A DNA stretch of 64,000 nucleotides from Mesorhizobium koreense (GTDB lineage: Bacteria > Pseudomonadota > Alphaproteobacteria > Rhizobiales > Rhizobiaceae): assembly GCF_031656215.1 (NCBI RefSeq), contig NZ_CP134228.1, forward strand, positions 2,189,001 to 2,253,000, read 5' to 3'. Positions 8,324 to 18,666 of this stretch are shown here, in pieces (positions within the stretch are counted from its first letter, which is position 1; each line of letters begins with the position of its first letter). The translations under genes were made by a program, and so were the position numbers. The notes beneath the pieces were generated by a model, which saw only the letters and a list, made by a program, of their open reading frames with translations, did not search any database and had not been told where the DNA came from.

Positions 8324-9334
8324 ATGAATGAAGCGCTGAGCCCGGCCGGTGTCCCGCGTATTTACGGCGATGTACCGCCCTTTATGGCAGTCCCCTATGT
8401 GCGCGACCTTGCGGGGCTTTCGGCCGATGCGGTCGTGCTGGGGATGCCGTATGACGGCATCGCGACATTCCGTGGCGGGGCGACGCGGCGCGCGCCGCAG
8501 GAGATCCGCAAATATTCGCTCCTCTACGGCAGCTACAGCTTCGACTGGGACCTGGACATGTCGATGCACATCGCGGTGGCCGACGCAGGCGACATCGACG
8601 TGGTGCCCGGAGACAACGTCGCCAGCTATGCGCGTTTCGAAGCGAGACTTGCCGCGGTGCTGGCCGCCGGCGCCGTTCCTCTGTCCATCGGCGGCGATCA
8701 CGGCATCAGCTACCCGGCGGTGCGGGCGGTCAGCGATGCCGGTGACCTGCCGGTCGGCCTCATCGTCTTCGACACCCACCTCGATCTCAGTGAATCCTTC
8801 AGCGGCGATCGCCTTACTCGCGCTTCCCCGCTTTTGCGTATTACCGAACTAGACAAGGTGGATCCGCATCGGGTCGTGGTTATCGGCGCGCGAGGGCCAC
8901 GCAACCTGCCGGAATGGACGCCACTCTACAGGCAGCTCGGCATCACGGTATTTTCCATGGAGGAAGTCGAGCGTCTCGGCATCGAGGCCGTGGCCGAACA
9001 TGCGCGTGCGATAGCCAGCGCGGATGGCGCCCGGCTGTATATCAGCCTCGATATCGATGGCGTCGACCCGGCCTTCGCGCCGGCCACGAACAGCCCCGAA
9101 CCGGGCGGTCTCACTTCGCGGGAGATCATTCGCGCGGTGCGTATTGCCGCGCGGGACGGCTTTGCCGGATTCGATCTGGTGGAAGTGTCGCCGGATTTCG
9201 ATTCATCCAGCGGTACGACCAGCATTCTCGCAGGCCGTCTGCTCGCGGAAGCGCTGTTTTGCCTGGCGGCCAGGAAGGCCGGTCGACAGGACGCGTGGCG
9301 ACACGCCCATGCAACCGGCAGCGCACGCGAATAG
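8324..9334 (+). CDS. Divergent ureohydrolase-family protein B lacking the catalytic His-Gly motif
   Basis: The 336-residue product has an intact metal site: GGDH (H126), DTHLD (D150, H152, D154), SLDIDGVDP (D243, D245) and DLVEVSP (E287). Where normal members have HGTPFRR or HGNPMRR, this one reads RLTRASPLLR (about 163-172), so the histidine used as proton shuttle/substrate contact in arginase-type enzymes is absent. The usual PGTGTP is changed to PATNSP. It could bind an unusual substrate, or act as a non-catalytic partner of the canonical paralogue 37 bp downstream. AAGGAG precedes the ATG. It is cotranscribed with the importer. Confidence 0.8.
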   Translation: MNEALSPAGVPRIYGDVPPFMAVPYVRDLAGLSADAVVLGMPYDGIATFRGGATRRAPQEIRKYSLLYGSYSFDWDLDMSMHIAVADAGDIDVVPGDNVASYARFEARLAAVLAAGAVPLSIGGDHGISYPAVRAVSDAGDLPVGLIVFDTHLDLSESFSGDRLTRASPLLRITELDKVDPHRVVVIGARGPRNLPEWTPLYRQLGITVFSMEEVERLGIEAVAEHARAIASADGARLYISLDIDGVDPAFAPATNSPEPGGLTSREIIRAVRIAARDGFAGFDLVEVSPDFDSSSGTTSILAGRLLAEALFCLAARKAGRQDAWRHAHATGSARE

Positions 9335-9371
9335 CTTGCGTCGGGCTTGGGTATCTGAAGGAGGCACGACG

Positions 9372-10316
9372 ATGAGCACCGAAAATTTCCAGCCGCTCGA
9401 CTCCGGCAAGGTACCGCGGTTCGCGGGGTTATCGACCTTCATGCGCTTGCCGGTGGTGCGTCCCGACCAGGTCGACATCGCCCTGATAGGTATCCCCTTC
9501 GACAGCGGTACGACCAATCGGCCGGGGGCCCGCCACGGGCCGCGTGAGATACGCAACCAGTCCGCTCTGGTGCGACGCGTCCATCACGCTACCGGCCTGT
9601 CGCCCTTCGACCTGGCGCGCGTGGGAGATTGCGGCGACGTACCGTTGAGCCCGCTCGACCTGAATGGCGCGCTCGACACCATCTCTACCTACTTCGCCAA
9701 TGTCCGCCGAGCGGGAGCGAAGCCGCTCGCCGTGGGTGGCGATCATCTCGTTACGCTGCCGATCCTGCGCGGAACCGTGGACGAGCCGGTAGGGCTGATC
9801 CACTTCGATGCCCATTCGGACACTTACGACGAGTTCTTCGGCAACCGATACAATCACGGGACGCCGTTCCGCCGCGCCGTGGAAGAAGGCTTGCTCGATC
9901 CGAAACGCATGATTCAGATCGGCATAAGAGGCTCGATCTCGGATGCGCGGAACTATGATTTCGCACGCGACGCCGGCATCCGCATTGTTTTCATCGAAGA
10001 ATTCATAGCGCGCGGTGCGGAATCAATCATGGCGGAGGCCCGCTCGATCGTTGGCGAAGCGCCCACCTACATATCGTTCGATATCGATGTGATCGATCCC
10101 TCCTTCGCTCCTGGAACCGGCACTCCCGAGATCGGCGGCATCACTACGCGCGAGGCTCAGCAGATGGTCCGCGCGCTCCACGGCCTCGACATCGTGGCTG
10201 CTGATCTGGTCGAGGTGTCGCCCCCGCTGGACCCCTCAGGTCTGACCGCACTGACCGGAGCAACGCTTTTATTTGAGTTGCTGAGCGTCATGACTGGAGC
10301 CAGCATATTGAGCTGA
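9372..10316 (+). CDS. Ureohydrolase-family hydrolase C (agmatinase/guanidinobutyrase type)
   Basis: From the ATG at 9372 (AAGGAGG just upstream) the 314-residue product is fully canonical: PRFAGLSTFMRLP N-terminus, GGDH (H125), DAHSD (D146, H148, D150), NHGTPFRRA (H162), SFDIDVIDPSFAPGTGTPE (D237, D239) and DLVEVSP (E281). The N-terminal motif is typical of the agmatinase, guanidinobutyrase and guanidinopropionase group. It is the last gene in the forward operon and is convergent with the Crp-like gene. Products should be urea plus the corresponding amine. The exact substrate is unknown. Confidence 0.87.
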   Translation: MSTENFQPLDSGKVPRFAGLSTFMRLPVVRPDQVDIALIGIPFDSGTTNRPGARHGPREIRNQSALVRRVHHATGLSPFDLARVGDCGDVPLSPLDLNGALDTISTYFANVRRAGAKPLAVGGDHLVTLPILRGTVDEPVGLIHFDAHSDTYDEFFGNRYNHGTPFRRAVEEGLLDPKRMIQIGIRGSISDARNYDFARDAGIRIVFIEEFIARGAESIMAEARSIVGEAPTYISFDIDVIDPSFAPGTGTPEIGGITTREAQQMVRALHGLDIVAADLVEVSPPLDPSGLTALTGATLLFELLSVMTGASILS

Positions 10317-10355
10317 TAGACGGCAGAACATGGCGCGGCGGCCGAACCGGAAGGG

Positions 10356-11015
10356 TCAGGGCGACCTGCCCAGCCGTTCAGCCAATCTTTCCTTGGAAAC
10401 CACCTTCACCACGCCATTTCCCAGCGTAACGAGGCCGTCCCGACGCAGGCGTGCCAACGTTCGTGTAACCGTGATGCGGGATGCGCCGATGATTTCAGCC
10501 ATCTGGGCATGGGTGAGCTGGATGGACAGGTCGCCGTAGCTGGCGAAGCGCAGCAGAAGATTTAGCAACGCACCCTCGTGCGACCGCCTCGCGGTCATCG
10601 CAAGTTTGGGAATGAGGGAACGCTGCTTTGAGCTCATGATCTTGATGAGCACCAGGGCAAGCCGGGAATCGGCGGCCATGGCATTAGCCACATCGTCGGC
10701 GTGGAATTCGATGAGCTTGGCCGGCGACAGTGTCTCGGCCGTGATCTGGCGCGGTTGCCGCTCGAATGCCGGACCCTCGCCGAAAAGGGAGCCGGGGCCC
10801 ATGATTTCAAGGACGAGCACGGCGCCGTTCGGATGATAATAGGTCGCCTGAACGGCGCCCTTCTCCACCAGGTAGAAATACGGAGATATCTCTTCCTGGG
10901 AATAGATCTGGACGCCTGCAGGCAACGTGATCGTGCGTCCGGCGGGTGCGAATTCGAGCCAGGTACGGATCAGAGGCCGTGCGATCGACCAGGTTGGGGA
11001 AACTTGCCTCGGCAG
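10356..11015 (-). CDS. Crp/Fnr-family transcriptional regulator, probable non-AUG start
   Basis: The cyclic-nucleotide-binding fold (LPAGVQIYSQEE, GPGSLFGEGPAF) is followed by a Crp-type HTH (THAQMAEIIGASRITVTRTLARL) at the C-terminus. No Fnr-like cysteine cluster is visible. The frame is open from a TAG just upstream of 11015, and the protein-like extension (PRQVSPTWSIARPLIRTWLE) continues the fold, so the TTG at 10925 is probably too late. GGGAGGA lies six bases before a CTG at 11015-11013, giving 219 residues, the normal family length. The CTG start is inference. It is divergent from the amidase and convergent with ureohydrolase C. Confidence 0.8.
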   Translation of the reverse strand: MPRQVSPTWSIARPLIRTWLEFAPAGRTITLPAGVQIYSQEEISPYFYLVEKGAVQATYYHPNGAVLVLEIMGPGSLFGEGPAFERQPRQITAETLSPAKLIEFHADDVANAMAADSRLALVLIKIMSSKQRSLIPKLAMTARRSHEGALLNLLLRFASYGDLSIQLTHAQMAEIIGASRITVTRTLARLRRDGLVTLGNGVVKVVSKERLAERLGRSP

Positions 11016-11124
11016 TCGCTTTCCTCCCTACACACCCGTTTTCCGGCTTCGGCATGGCCCCGCTGTGGCCAACGCGATCCGCGGCAAGTTCAGCATACTC
11101 CTGAACGCCCCGGCCAAGAACGAC

Positions 11125-11142
11125 TTGTAGCAAATGATACCA
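11125..11142. promoter_or_regulatory. Operator-like palindrome upstream of the amidase
   Basis: TTGTAGCA-AA-TGATACCA lies in the spacer between the Crp-like gene and the amidase. Read on the other strand it is TGGTATCA-TT-TGCTACAA, nearly the same as the palindrome at 18538-18555 upstream of the Dpp-type operon. This suggests one regulator for both units. Confidence 0.5.
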
Positions 11143-11209
11143 AATCTCCCGCCGGAGAAAGCAAGAATACAACCATCATGCGACGAGATCGGGCGCAAAG
11201 GGTCAAATC

Positions 11210-12625
11210 GTGACGGCAGGTGCCGCGTTACCGAAAAATCGCAGTTTCACGTCCCGGCTCTCCGCACGTGAAATTGCCCGGATGGTCACGGTTGGCGAAT
11301 TGGGAACGGAAGAGATCGCGCGCGCTGTCCTGAGCGATGTGGAAGCTGTGGATCCGCTGCTCAACTGCTTCGCCGCGCTCGATCCGGATCTCGTTCTCCG
11401 GCAGGCGGCGCGGTTGCAGAAGGCGTTGAGCCGCGATCCGTCGGCAGCAGGCCCGCTATGCGGCGTACCTGTTCCGGTCAAGGATCTGATCGCCACACGC
11501 GACTATTCGACGGCATTCGGCTCGAAGCCATTCCGGGAGAGCCGTGCGTCGGCCGACGCGCCTACCGTCGCGCGAGCGCTCAAGCGGGACGCCCTTCTGT
11601 TCGGCAAAACGACCACCAGCGAATTCGGATGCAAGGCGACAGGCTTCAGCCCGCTCACAGGTTTCACGCGAAATCCCTGGGACACGGCGTTGACCCCCGG
11701 CGGATCAAGCGCCGGATCGGCCGCGGCGGTCGCGGCGGGGCTGGCGCCGGTTGCCCTCGGCACGGATGGGGGCGGCTCCGTCCGCATCCCCGCGGCACTC
11801 ACCGGGATAGTCGGCTTCAAGCCGACATTCGGACGAGCGCCGGTCCATCCCGTATCGGCGACGCCGACGGTCGGCCATGTCGGCGTCCTGGCACGCAACG
11901 TCCGCGATGCCGCGCTCCTGGTCGACGCGATCACCGGCTATGACGCCCGCGATCCATATGCCCTGCCGTTTCCCGCCACCGCCGGCCTTGCCGCCTGCGG
12001 GGCCGATTTGGGGCGTCCGCGGGTCGCCTATAGTCCGACGTTGGGATATGCGCGGCCCGATCCAGGCGTGCGGCGCGTAGTCGAGCAGGCCGTCGGGTGT
12101 CTTGAAGATATGGGCTGCGAGGTCACACTGGTGGAATCGGTCTTTGCCGATTCCGCCGACATCTGGGAGAGCGAGTTCTATACCGATGTGGCGATGAAGC
12201 TACGCATACTGCTTGCGGCCCAAAGATCCGAACTTGATGCCGACGTTGCCGCCAAGCTCGAAGACTATGCCGGCCGCAGCCTTCTTTCTCATCGCGAGTT
12301 GGCCTTGAAGCGTTATCAGCTGCGCGATGTGGTGCGGGCGTTGTTCGAAACCTTCGATTTCCTTGTCACTCCCACTCTGCCCGTCGTCGCTTTTCCGGTC
12401 GAGCGGACGGCGCCTGCCGGATATCGGCAGGACGATCTCGTCGCCTGGGCGTCTTACACTTACCCCTTCAATTTGACGGGCCATCCGGCCGTATCCTTGC
12501 CCGCTGGCCTCGTCGACGGTCTTCCTGCGGGCCTGCAGATCGTTGCGAACCTCTACGAGGAGGAGCGACTGTTCGCCATCGCCGCCGCTTTCGAAGAGGC
12601 GCGACCCTGGCCGATGCTGGTGTAG
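11210..12625 (+). CDS. Amidase-signature-family amidohydrolase
   Basis: The 471-residue product has the Ser-cisSer-Lys triad: K91 in VPVKD, the cis-serine in PGGSSAGSAA (166/167) and nucleophile S190 in GTDGGGSVR. It starts with GTG at 11210, with AAAGGG seven bases upstream. There is no signal peptide, so it acts in the cytoplasm. In the context of guanidino hydrolysis and a peptide-type importer it could hydrolyse an amide or carbamate nitrogen compound. It lacks the C-terminal extension of classic allophanate hydrolases, so that specific call is not supported. Confidence 0.85.
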   Translation: MTAGAALPKNRSFTSRLSAREIARMVTVGELGTEEIARAVLSDVEAVDPLLNCFAALDPDLVLRQAARLQKALSRDPSAAGPLCGVPVPVKDLIATRDYSTAFGSKPFRESRASADAPTVARALKRDALLFGKTTTSEFGCKATGFSPLTGFTRNPWDTALTPGGSSAGSAAAVAAGLAPVALGTDGGGSVRIPAALTGIVGFKPTFGRAPVHPVSATPTVGHVGVLARNVRDAALLVDAITGYDARDPYALPFPATAGLAACGADLGRPRVAYSPTLGYARPDPGVRRVVEQAVGCLEDMGCEVTLVESVFADSADIWESEFYTDVAMKLRILLAAQRSELDADVAAKLEDYAGRSLLSHRELALKRYQLRDVVRALFETFDFLVTPTLPVVAFPVERTAPAGYRQDDLVAWASYTYPFNLTGHPAVSLPAGLVDGLPAGLQIVANLYEEERLFAIAAAFEEARPWPMLV

Positions 12626-12642
12626 CGCTCACCGGAAGATTA

Positions 12643-12680
12643 TCGCCGCGCGGCCGCAATGGGGCTGCGCGGCGACTTTT
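12643..12680 (+). terminator. Hairpin terminator between amidase and PDT-like gene
   Basis: TCGCCGCGC (12643-12651) pairs with GCGCGGCGA (12667-12675), followed by CTTTT. It lies 18 bp after the amidase stop, in a convergent gap. Confidence 0.7.
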
Positions 12681-12688
12681 GTCAGAGT

Positions 12689-13276
12689 TCAGCCAACGTT
12701 CTCCGCAAGCAGTCGGCGCACCGGTGCATCGCGCCAGGCTGTGATCTCGCCAAGGCGTACCCGTTCACGGCCATAGACCAGCCAGCATACATCGACCTCT
12801 CCGATATATTCATCGATCCGGAAACGGTCGGGGTATCGATCGACCAGTTCCGTCGTCGTGAATCCGGAATCGTATTTGCCGGCCAAAAGTCCCTGCGCGA
12901 CGGCGCTGTTGGATATTTCCGTCACGATCGTCGACCACCGGCTCTGGTCGAAATAGCCTGCCGTTGCGATCATGTAGCCTAGCGATTGCGGGGATTCGAC
13001 ATTCTTTCGGGTCACGACTCCCATCGGCCTGGTCGGGCCGATGAAGCTGTCCACCAGGAAGATCTCCCGGTGGAACTTTTCGATGGTTATCGCGACTTCG
13101 GGATGGGCGCAGACCTGGGTGAAGAAGTCGATCTTCCCGCTCCGCAGCATCTCGAGGGCCTGGCTGTAGGTCTCGAAAAAGGAAAGCTCGGCATCCGTCA
13201 GTCCATGAAACCGCAAGTATGCCCTTGTTGCCTTTTCGTGGTTGCTGCCCGCGGGTCCGAGGGTTGCTATCCGCAT
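12689..13276 (-). CDS. Stand-alone prephenate-dehydratase-like (type 2 binding-fold) protein
   Basis: The 195-residue product begins MRIATLGPAGSNHEKATRAYL, similar to the start of prephenate dehydratase (LGPxGT/SxxxxA). It has the two-lobed fold features of that domain (FFTQVCAHPEVAI, later SNSAVAQGLL). It has no ACT regulatory domain and is shorter than a full PheA. The expected TRF catalytic motif is not evident; GFTTTEL stands in the corresponding region. It has AAGGA at a good distance from the ATG and is the last gene of the Dpp-type operon, 31 bp after the binding protein. It may be a cytoplasmic ligand-binding or modified dehydratase-like enzyme. Function is unknown. Confidence 0.6.
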   Translation of the reverse strand: MRIATLGPAGSNHEKATRAYLRFHGLTDAELSFFETYSQALEMLRSGKIDFFTQVCAHPEVAITIEKFHREIFLVDSFIGPTRPMGVVTRKNVESPQSLGYMIATAGYFDQSRWSTIVTEISNSAVAQGLLAGKYDSGFTTTELVDRYPDRFRIDEYIGEVDVCWLVYGRERVRLGEITAWRDAPVRRLLAENVG

Positions 13277-13307
13277 CAGTCGATTCCTTCTTCGTGATCG
13301 CTTGGCG

Positions 13308-14899
13308 TCAGTTGACGTAGGCGTTGGCGAAGCTGCTCACCACGCCGGTGCCGCCGGTCACCAGATCGTGCACGCGCACATTGGTGACGGTTACGAACTT
13401 CATTTCCATGATCCAGAGCACGGGCAGGTCGTCGTAGAGGATGTGCTGGATTTTCGAGTAGATTTCCTGCCGCTTCGCCGGATCCACTTCCTTGGCGCCC
13501 TCGTCGAACAGTTTGTCGATCTCGGGATTCGAGTAGCCGCTCTCGTTGCTGAAGGGCACGCCCTTCTTGATGTTGTCGCTCGTATAGGTGCGACCGACGC
13601 GCACGGCCGGATCGGCATACTGATAGCCGTAGGTGAAGGTCGTGGAGTAATCCCAATCGGCGAATTTCTTCCGCCAGCCGGCGACGTCCGCGCCTTTCAG
13701 TTCGACAGCTATGCCGACCTTGGCGAGCGCCTGCTTTACGTATTCGGCCATGCGGTTCCAGACCTCGCCATAGGGCAGGGGCATCATCTCGATGGTGGCG
13801 CGCACGCCGTTCGCATCCGGCTTGAGGCCCATCTCGTCGAGAAGTTCGGCCGATTTCTTGGGATCGTAGGCATAGGGCTTCATCGACTTGTCGAAATAGA
13901 GCGTCGAATGCGCCAGCGGACCGACGGCGACCTCACCGAGCCCGTTCCAGATGTTGTCCTTGATGAATTCGCGGTCGATCGCATACATCATCGCCTTGCG
14001 GAAACGGGGATCGTCGAGCGGCTTTTTCCGATTGTTCACCTCGATCCACATCATCGGCGACAGGTATTCGTAGCCTTTGGTGCTCACATGGAGGTTCGGC
14101 AGTTTCCTGAGCCGCGGGATGTCGAAAACCTCGATATCGTTGAAACTCGTCACGTCGATGTCGCCGTTCTCCAGCGCGGCCGCGCGGGACGCCGAATCGG
14201 GAATAACGACGAAGTAGAGGGCATCGAGATACGGCTTGCCCTTTTGCCAGTAGTTCGGGTTCCGCTTCAGCTTGATGTATTCGCCATGCTTCCATTCGTC
14301 GAGCATGAACGGGCCGGTTCCGATCGGCTTGTCGTTTTTCGGGCTGTTGCGGAAATCCTTCTCGTCCTTGTAGACGTGTTGCGGCACGATGGGCGCCTGT
14401 TCGGCGGAGAAGCTGTAGAGAAAAGCCGGCTTCGGCGACTTCAGCTTGAACGCCACTTCGGTCGGCGACACTGCCGTGACCGAATCGACATTCGCCATGT
14501 AGTTGCGGACCCCGACATTGGTTTCCAGCAGGAATTTCGTGAAGGAGAAGACGACGTCCTCGGCGCTGAAAGGCTCGCCGTCGCTCCACTTGACGCCCTC
14601 CTGGAGCTTGAAGTCGTAGGTCAGCCCGTCGGCGCTGACGGTCCATGACTTGGCCAGGCTCGGCTCGGGCTTGAGGTCGAAGGAATAGTCGAGCAATCCC
14701 TCATAGATCTTGCTGCCGACGATCTGGACCGGGGTCTGCGGATTGACGCCCACCATCAGCGTCGGCGGTTCCGGGTTGATGGCCATGCGCAGCGTGCCGC
14801 CATGCTTCGGTTCGGCGTATCCGTTCGATGCGAACGATGCCACGGCCAGGGCCGCCAGGGCGCCCGCGATCAGCGGGCGCATGGATTGCAGATATGGTC

Positions 14900-14903
<4 letters not shown>
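13308..14903 (-). CDS. Dipeptide/oligopeptide-type ABC transporter substrate-binding protein (SBP family 5)
   Basis: The 531-residue product has a Sec signal (MRPLIAGALAALAVASFA, cleavage after SNGYA). The mature part carries family 5 hallmarks: GGTLRMAINPEPPTL, YEGLLDYSFDLKPEPSLAKSW and LQEGVKWSDGEPFSAEDVVF. The first ATG overlaps the stop of the upstream ATPase as ATGA. A second ATG seven codons later is equally possible. Its place at the 3' side of the permease and ATPase genes is unusual but seen in some such operons. The ligand could be a peptide, opine or other amide-containing compound. Confidence 0.88.
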
Positions 14904-16551
<1,648 letters not shown>

Positions 16552-16555
<4 letters not shown>

Positions 16556-17394
16556 GGAAGGGCCTTCAACGCGCTTCTGGGATTGAGCGCTTCGTTCAGC
16601 GCCTCCCCGACGAAATTGATGGCAAGGACGGTCAGAAACACGGCAAGGCCCGGCATGACGCTCACCCACCATGCCGTGCGAAGCGCGGTGCGGGATGCGC
16701 CGACCATGTATCCCCAGCTCATCAGGTTCGGATCGCCCAGGCCGATGAAGCTGATCGCCGCCTCGAGGAGGATCGCGGTCGCGACCATCAGCGATGCCAG
16801 TACGATGACCGGACCGAGCGCATTAGGCAGGATCTCCTTGAGGATGATGGAGGTGTGGCTGCGGCCTGCTACAATGGCGGCCTCCACGAATTCGCGATTG
16901 CGCAGGCTCAGGAATTCCGCGCGCACCAGCCGCGCGACCGGCGGCCAGCTTACGACCGAGATGGCGATGACGATGGAGGTGATGCTCGGCGTCAGGATTG
17001 CAACCAGCACCAGCGCCAGCATGAAATGCGGGACCGTCTGGAACAGCTCCGTCAGCCGCATCAATGCGTCATCGATCAAGCCGCCATAATAGCCCGCAAC
17101 GGCGCCGATCAGCATGCCCAGCAGGAATGGCAGCGCGGTTGCCACGATGCCGACCAGCAGCGACACCCGTGCTCCATAGAAGATGCCGGCCATGACGCTG
17201 CGGCCGATCGTGTCGGTACCCAGGAGGAAGCCGTCCGAGAAGGGCGGCGCAACCGGCGGCCCGACGACTTCCCATGGGCCGCCGGGGAACAGCAGCGAGG
17301 CGGAAAATGCCATGGCAAGTACACCGAGCAACACGGCGACCGATGCGACGAATACCCAGTCCCGCTGAGGCAGCCGTTCAAGGGCGCGTCTCAT
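16552..17394 (-). CDS. Dpp-type ABC transporter permease (DppC family)
   Basis: The 280-residue inner-membrane permease has an N-terminal helix, the LLGTDTIGRSVMAGIFYGARVSL block characteristic of DppC/OppC, and an EAA-like loop FVEAAIVAGRSHTSIILKEI. It overlaps both neighbours as ATGA (start within the DppB stop, stop within the ATPase start), indicating translational coupling. Confidence 0.9.
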
Positions 17395-18368
17395 GTGCGT
17401 GTCCCCGTACGCGGGTCGATCAGCACATAGAGCCCGTCGACGATCAGGTTTGCCAGGACGACCAGCAGCGACGTGACGAAGAAGACCGCCAGAAGCGTGT
17501 TGTAGTCGCGCTGCAGGACGGCGTTGAAGGCCAGCAGACCCAGGCCCGGCCAGCCGAAGATGGTCTCGATGATGATCGCTCCGCTGAGCAACTGGCCGAC
17601 CTGCACGCCCGCAAGCGTGAGGATGGGGAGGACGGCATTGCGCAAGGCGTGCACGAACAGGATGCGCGCGCGGCCGACGCCCTTGGCCCTCGCCGTCTTG
17701 ATGAAATCCATGTCCAGCGTTTCGACCATGCTGGCGCGTGTCATCCGCGCGTAAAGCGCCAGGTAGAACAGCGTCAGGGTGAGGACGGGCAGCACGAGGT
17801 GCTTCAGCCGATCAAGCAAGGCCGGAAGCCCCGTGTCCGGGCCGGCAATCGTCGCACGGCCGAAGGCGGGCAGCCAGTCGAGTTCGACAGAGAAGACCAG
17901 CACCAGCAGAATACCGACCCAGAACAGCGGGGTCGCATAGAAGACCAGCGACAGGGCCGTGGCCGTGCGATCCCAAAAGCCGCCACGGTTTACGGCGGCG
18001 GCGGTACCGAGCAGCACGCCTGCGACGAGCGCCAGCACGAAGGCCGATGCGGTAATCTCAAGGGTAGAGGGCAGTCTCTCCCAGATGATCTCGCTTACCG
18101 GTCGTCGCTCGCGGTAGCTCATGCCGAAGTCGAGAACCGCGAGCTTCTTCAGATAGATGCCCAATTGCTCGGGCATCGACCTGTCGAGGCCGAAATCGGC
18201 GCGCAACTGGTTGAGATAAACCGTGTCGGCGTCGCCCGACTGTCCTGCGATAACGGTCGCCGGGTCACCGGGCGCGAGGCGGATGAGGAAGAAGTTCATG
18301 ATCGCCACGGCGAGGACGATCAGGAACGCCTTGATGAGCCTGCCCGAAATGTAGCGTAAAGTGTGCAT
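17391..18368 (-). CDS. Dpp-type ABC transporter permease (DppB family)
   Basis: The product has 325 residues from ATG at 18368; an in-frame TTG at 18386 is less likely. It begins MHTLRYISGRLIKAFLIV and has the MNFFLIRLAPGDPA stretch diagnostic of DppB/OppB, six hydrophobic segments, and the loop DFIKTARAKGVGRARIL near the ATPase contact. It is the first gene of the minus-strand operon DppB-DppC-ATPase-binding protein-PDT-like. The operator-like palindrome at 18538-18555 lies 170 bp upstream. Confidence 0.9.
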   Translation of the reverse strand: MHTLRYISGRLIKAFLIVLAVAIMNFFLIRLAPGDPATVIAGQSGDADTVYLNQLRADFGLDRSMPEQLGIYLKKLAVLDFGMSYRERRPVSEIIWERLPSTLEITASAFVLALVAGVLLGTAAAVNRGGFWDRTATALSLVFYATPLFWVGILLVLVFSVELDWLPAFGRATIAGPDTGLPALLDRLKHLVLPVLTLTLFYLALYARMTRASMVETLDMDFIKTARAKGVGRARILFVHALRNAVLPILTLAGVQVGQLLSGAIIIETIFGWPGLGLLAFNAVLQRDYNTLLAVFFVTSLLVVLANLIVDGLYVLIDPRTGTRT

Positions 18369-18537
18369 TACTGGATGTCCCGGCAATGAATGTCCGGAAC
18401 ATCGGTAACACGGGAGGCCGGCAGTGACCTGTTCATCATGCGAGGGAATCCTCGCATAGCGGCCACCGCGCCTTACGTTCCTTGACCTGACGAGCCTCTT
18501 TCATGCAACGGAGTCTAGCCTCCGGTCGTTCGATGGC

Positions 18538-18555
18538 TGGTATCAGATGATACAC
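18538..18555. promoter_or_regulatory. Operator-like palindrome upstream of the Dpp-type operon
   Basis: TGGTATCA-GA-TGATACAC has a perfect core, GTATCA-GA-TGATAC. It lies in the 298-bp spacer upstream of the DppB gene. The same motif in reverse occurs at 11125-11142 before the amidase. Dyads of this shape are typical GntR-family sites. No GntR gene is adjacent. Confidence 0.5.
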
Positions 18556-18666
18556 AAAGGGCCATCTGTGCGATGCAGCGAAAAGGCGCAAGGTATCGAA
18601 GGACGTCGTCAACGAAGAGCGGCGTCTCGACAAAGCTTTGACGGGTAAGATCGACCTTGCCGATGC

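Noticed and set aside
8324-10316. Naming the B-C pair metformin hydrolase or guanidine hydrolase
   Set aside because: The organisation is suggestive, but I cannot verify diagnostic residues without an alignment. No nickel-chaperone genes are seen nearby.
12689-13276. pheA (prephenate dehydratase) call
   Set aside because: It lacks an ACT domain and an evident catalytic TRF motif, and its operon context is transport, not phenylalanine synthesis.
13242-14648. Plus-strand open frame of 468 codons opposite the family 5 binding protein
   Set aside because: It is a shadow of the binding-protein gene. The composition is His/Arg/Asp-rich without domains.
18436-18633. 65-codon minus-strand frame upstream of the Dpp-type operon
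   Set aside because: It has a TTG start without a ribosome binding site and overlaps the operator-like palindrome.
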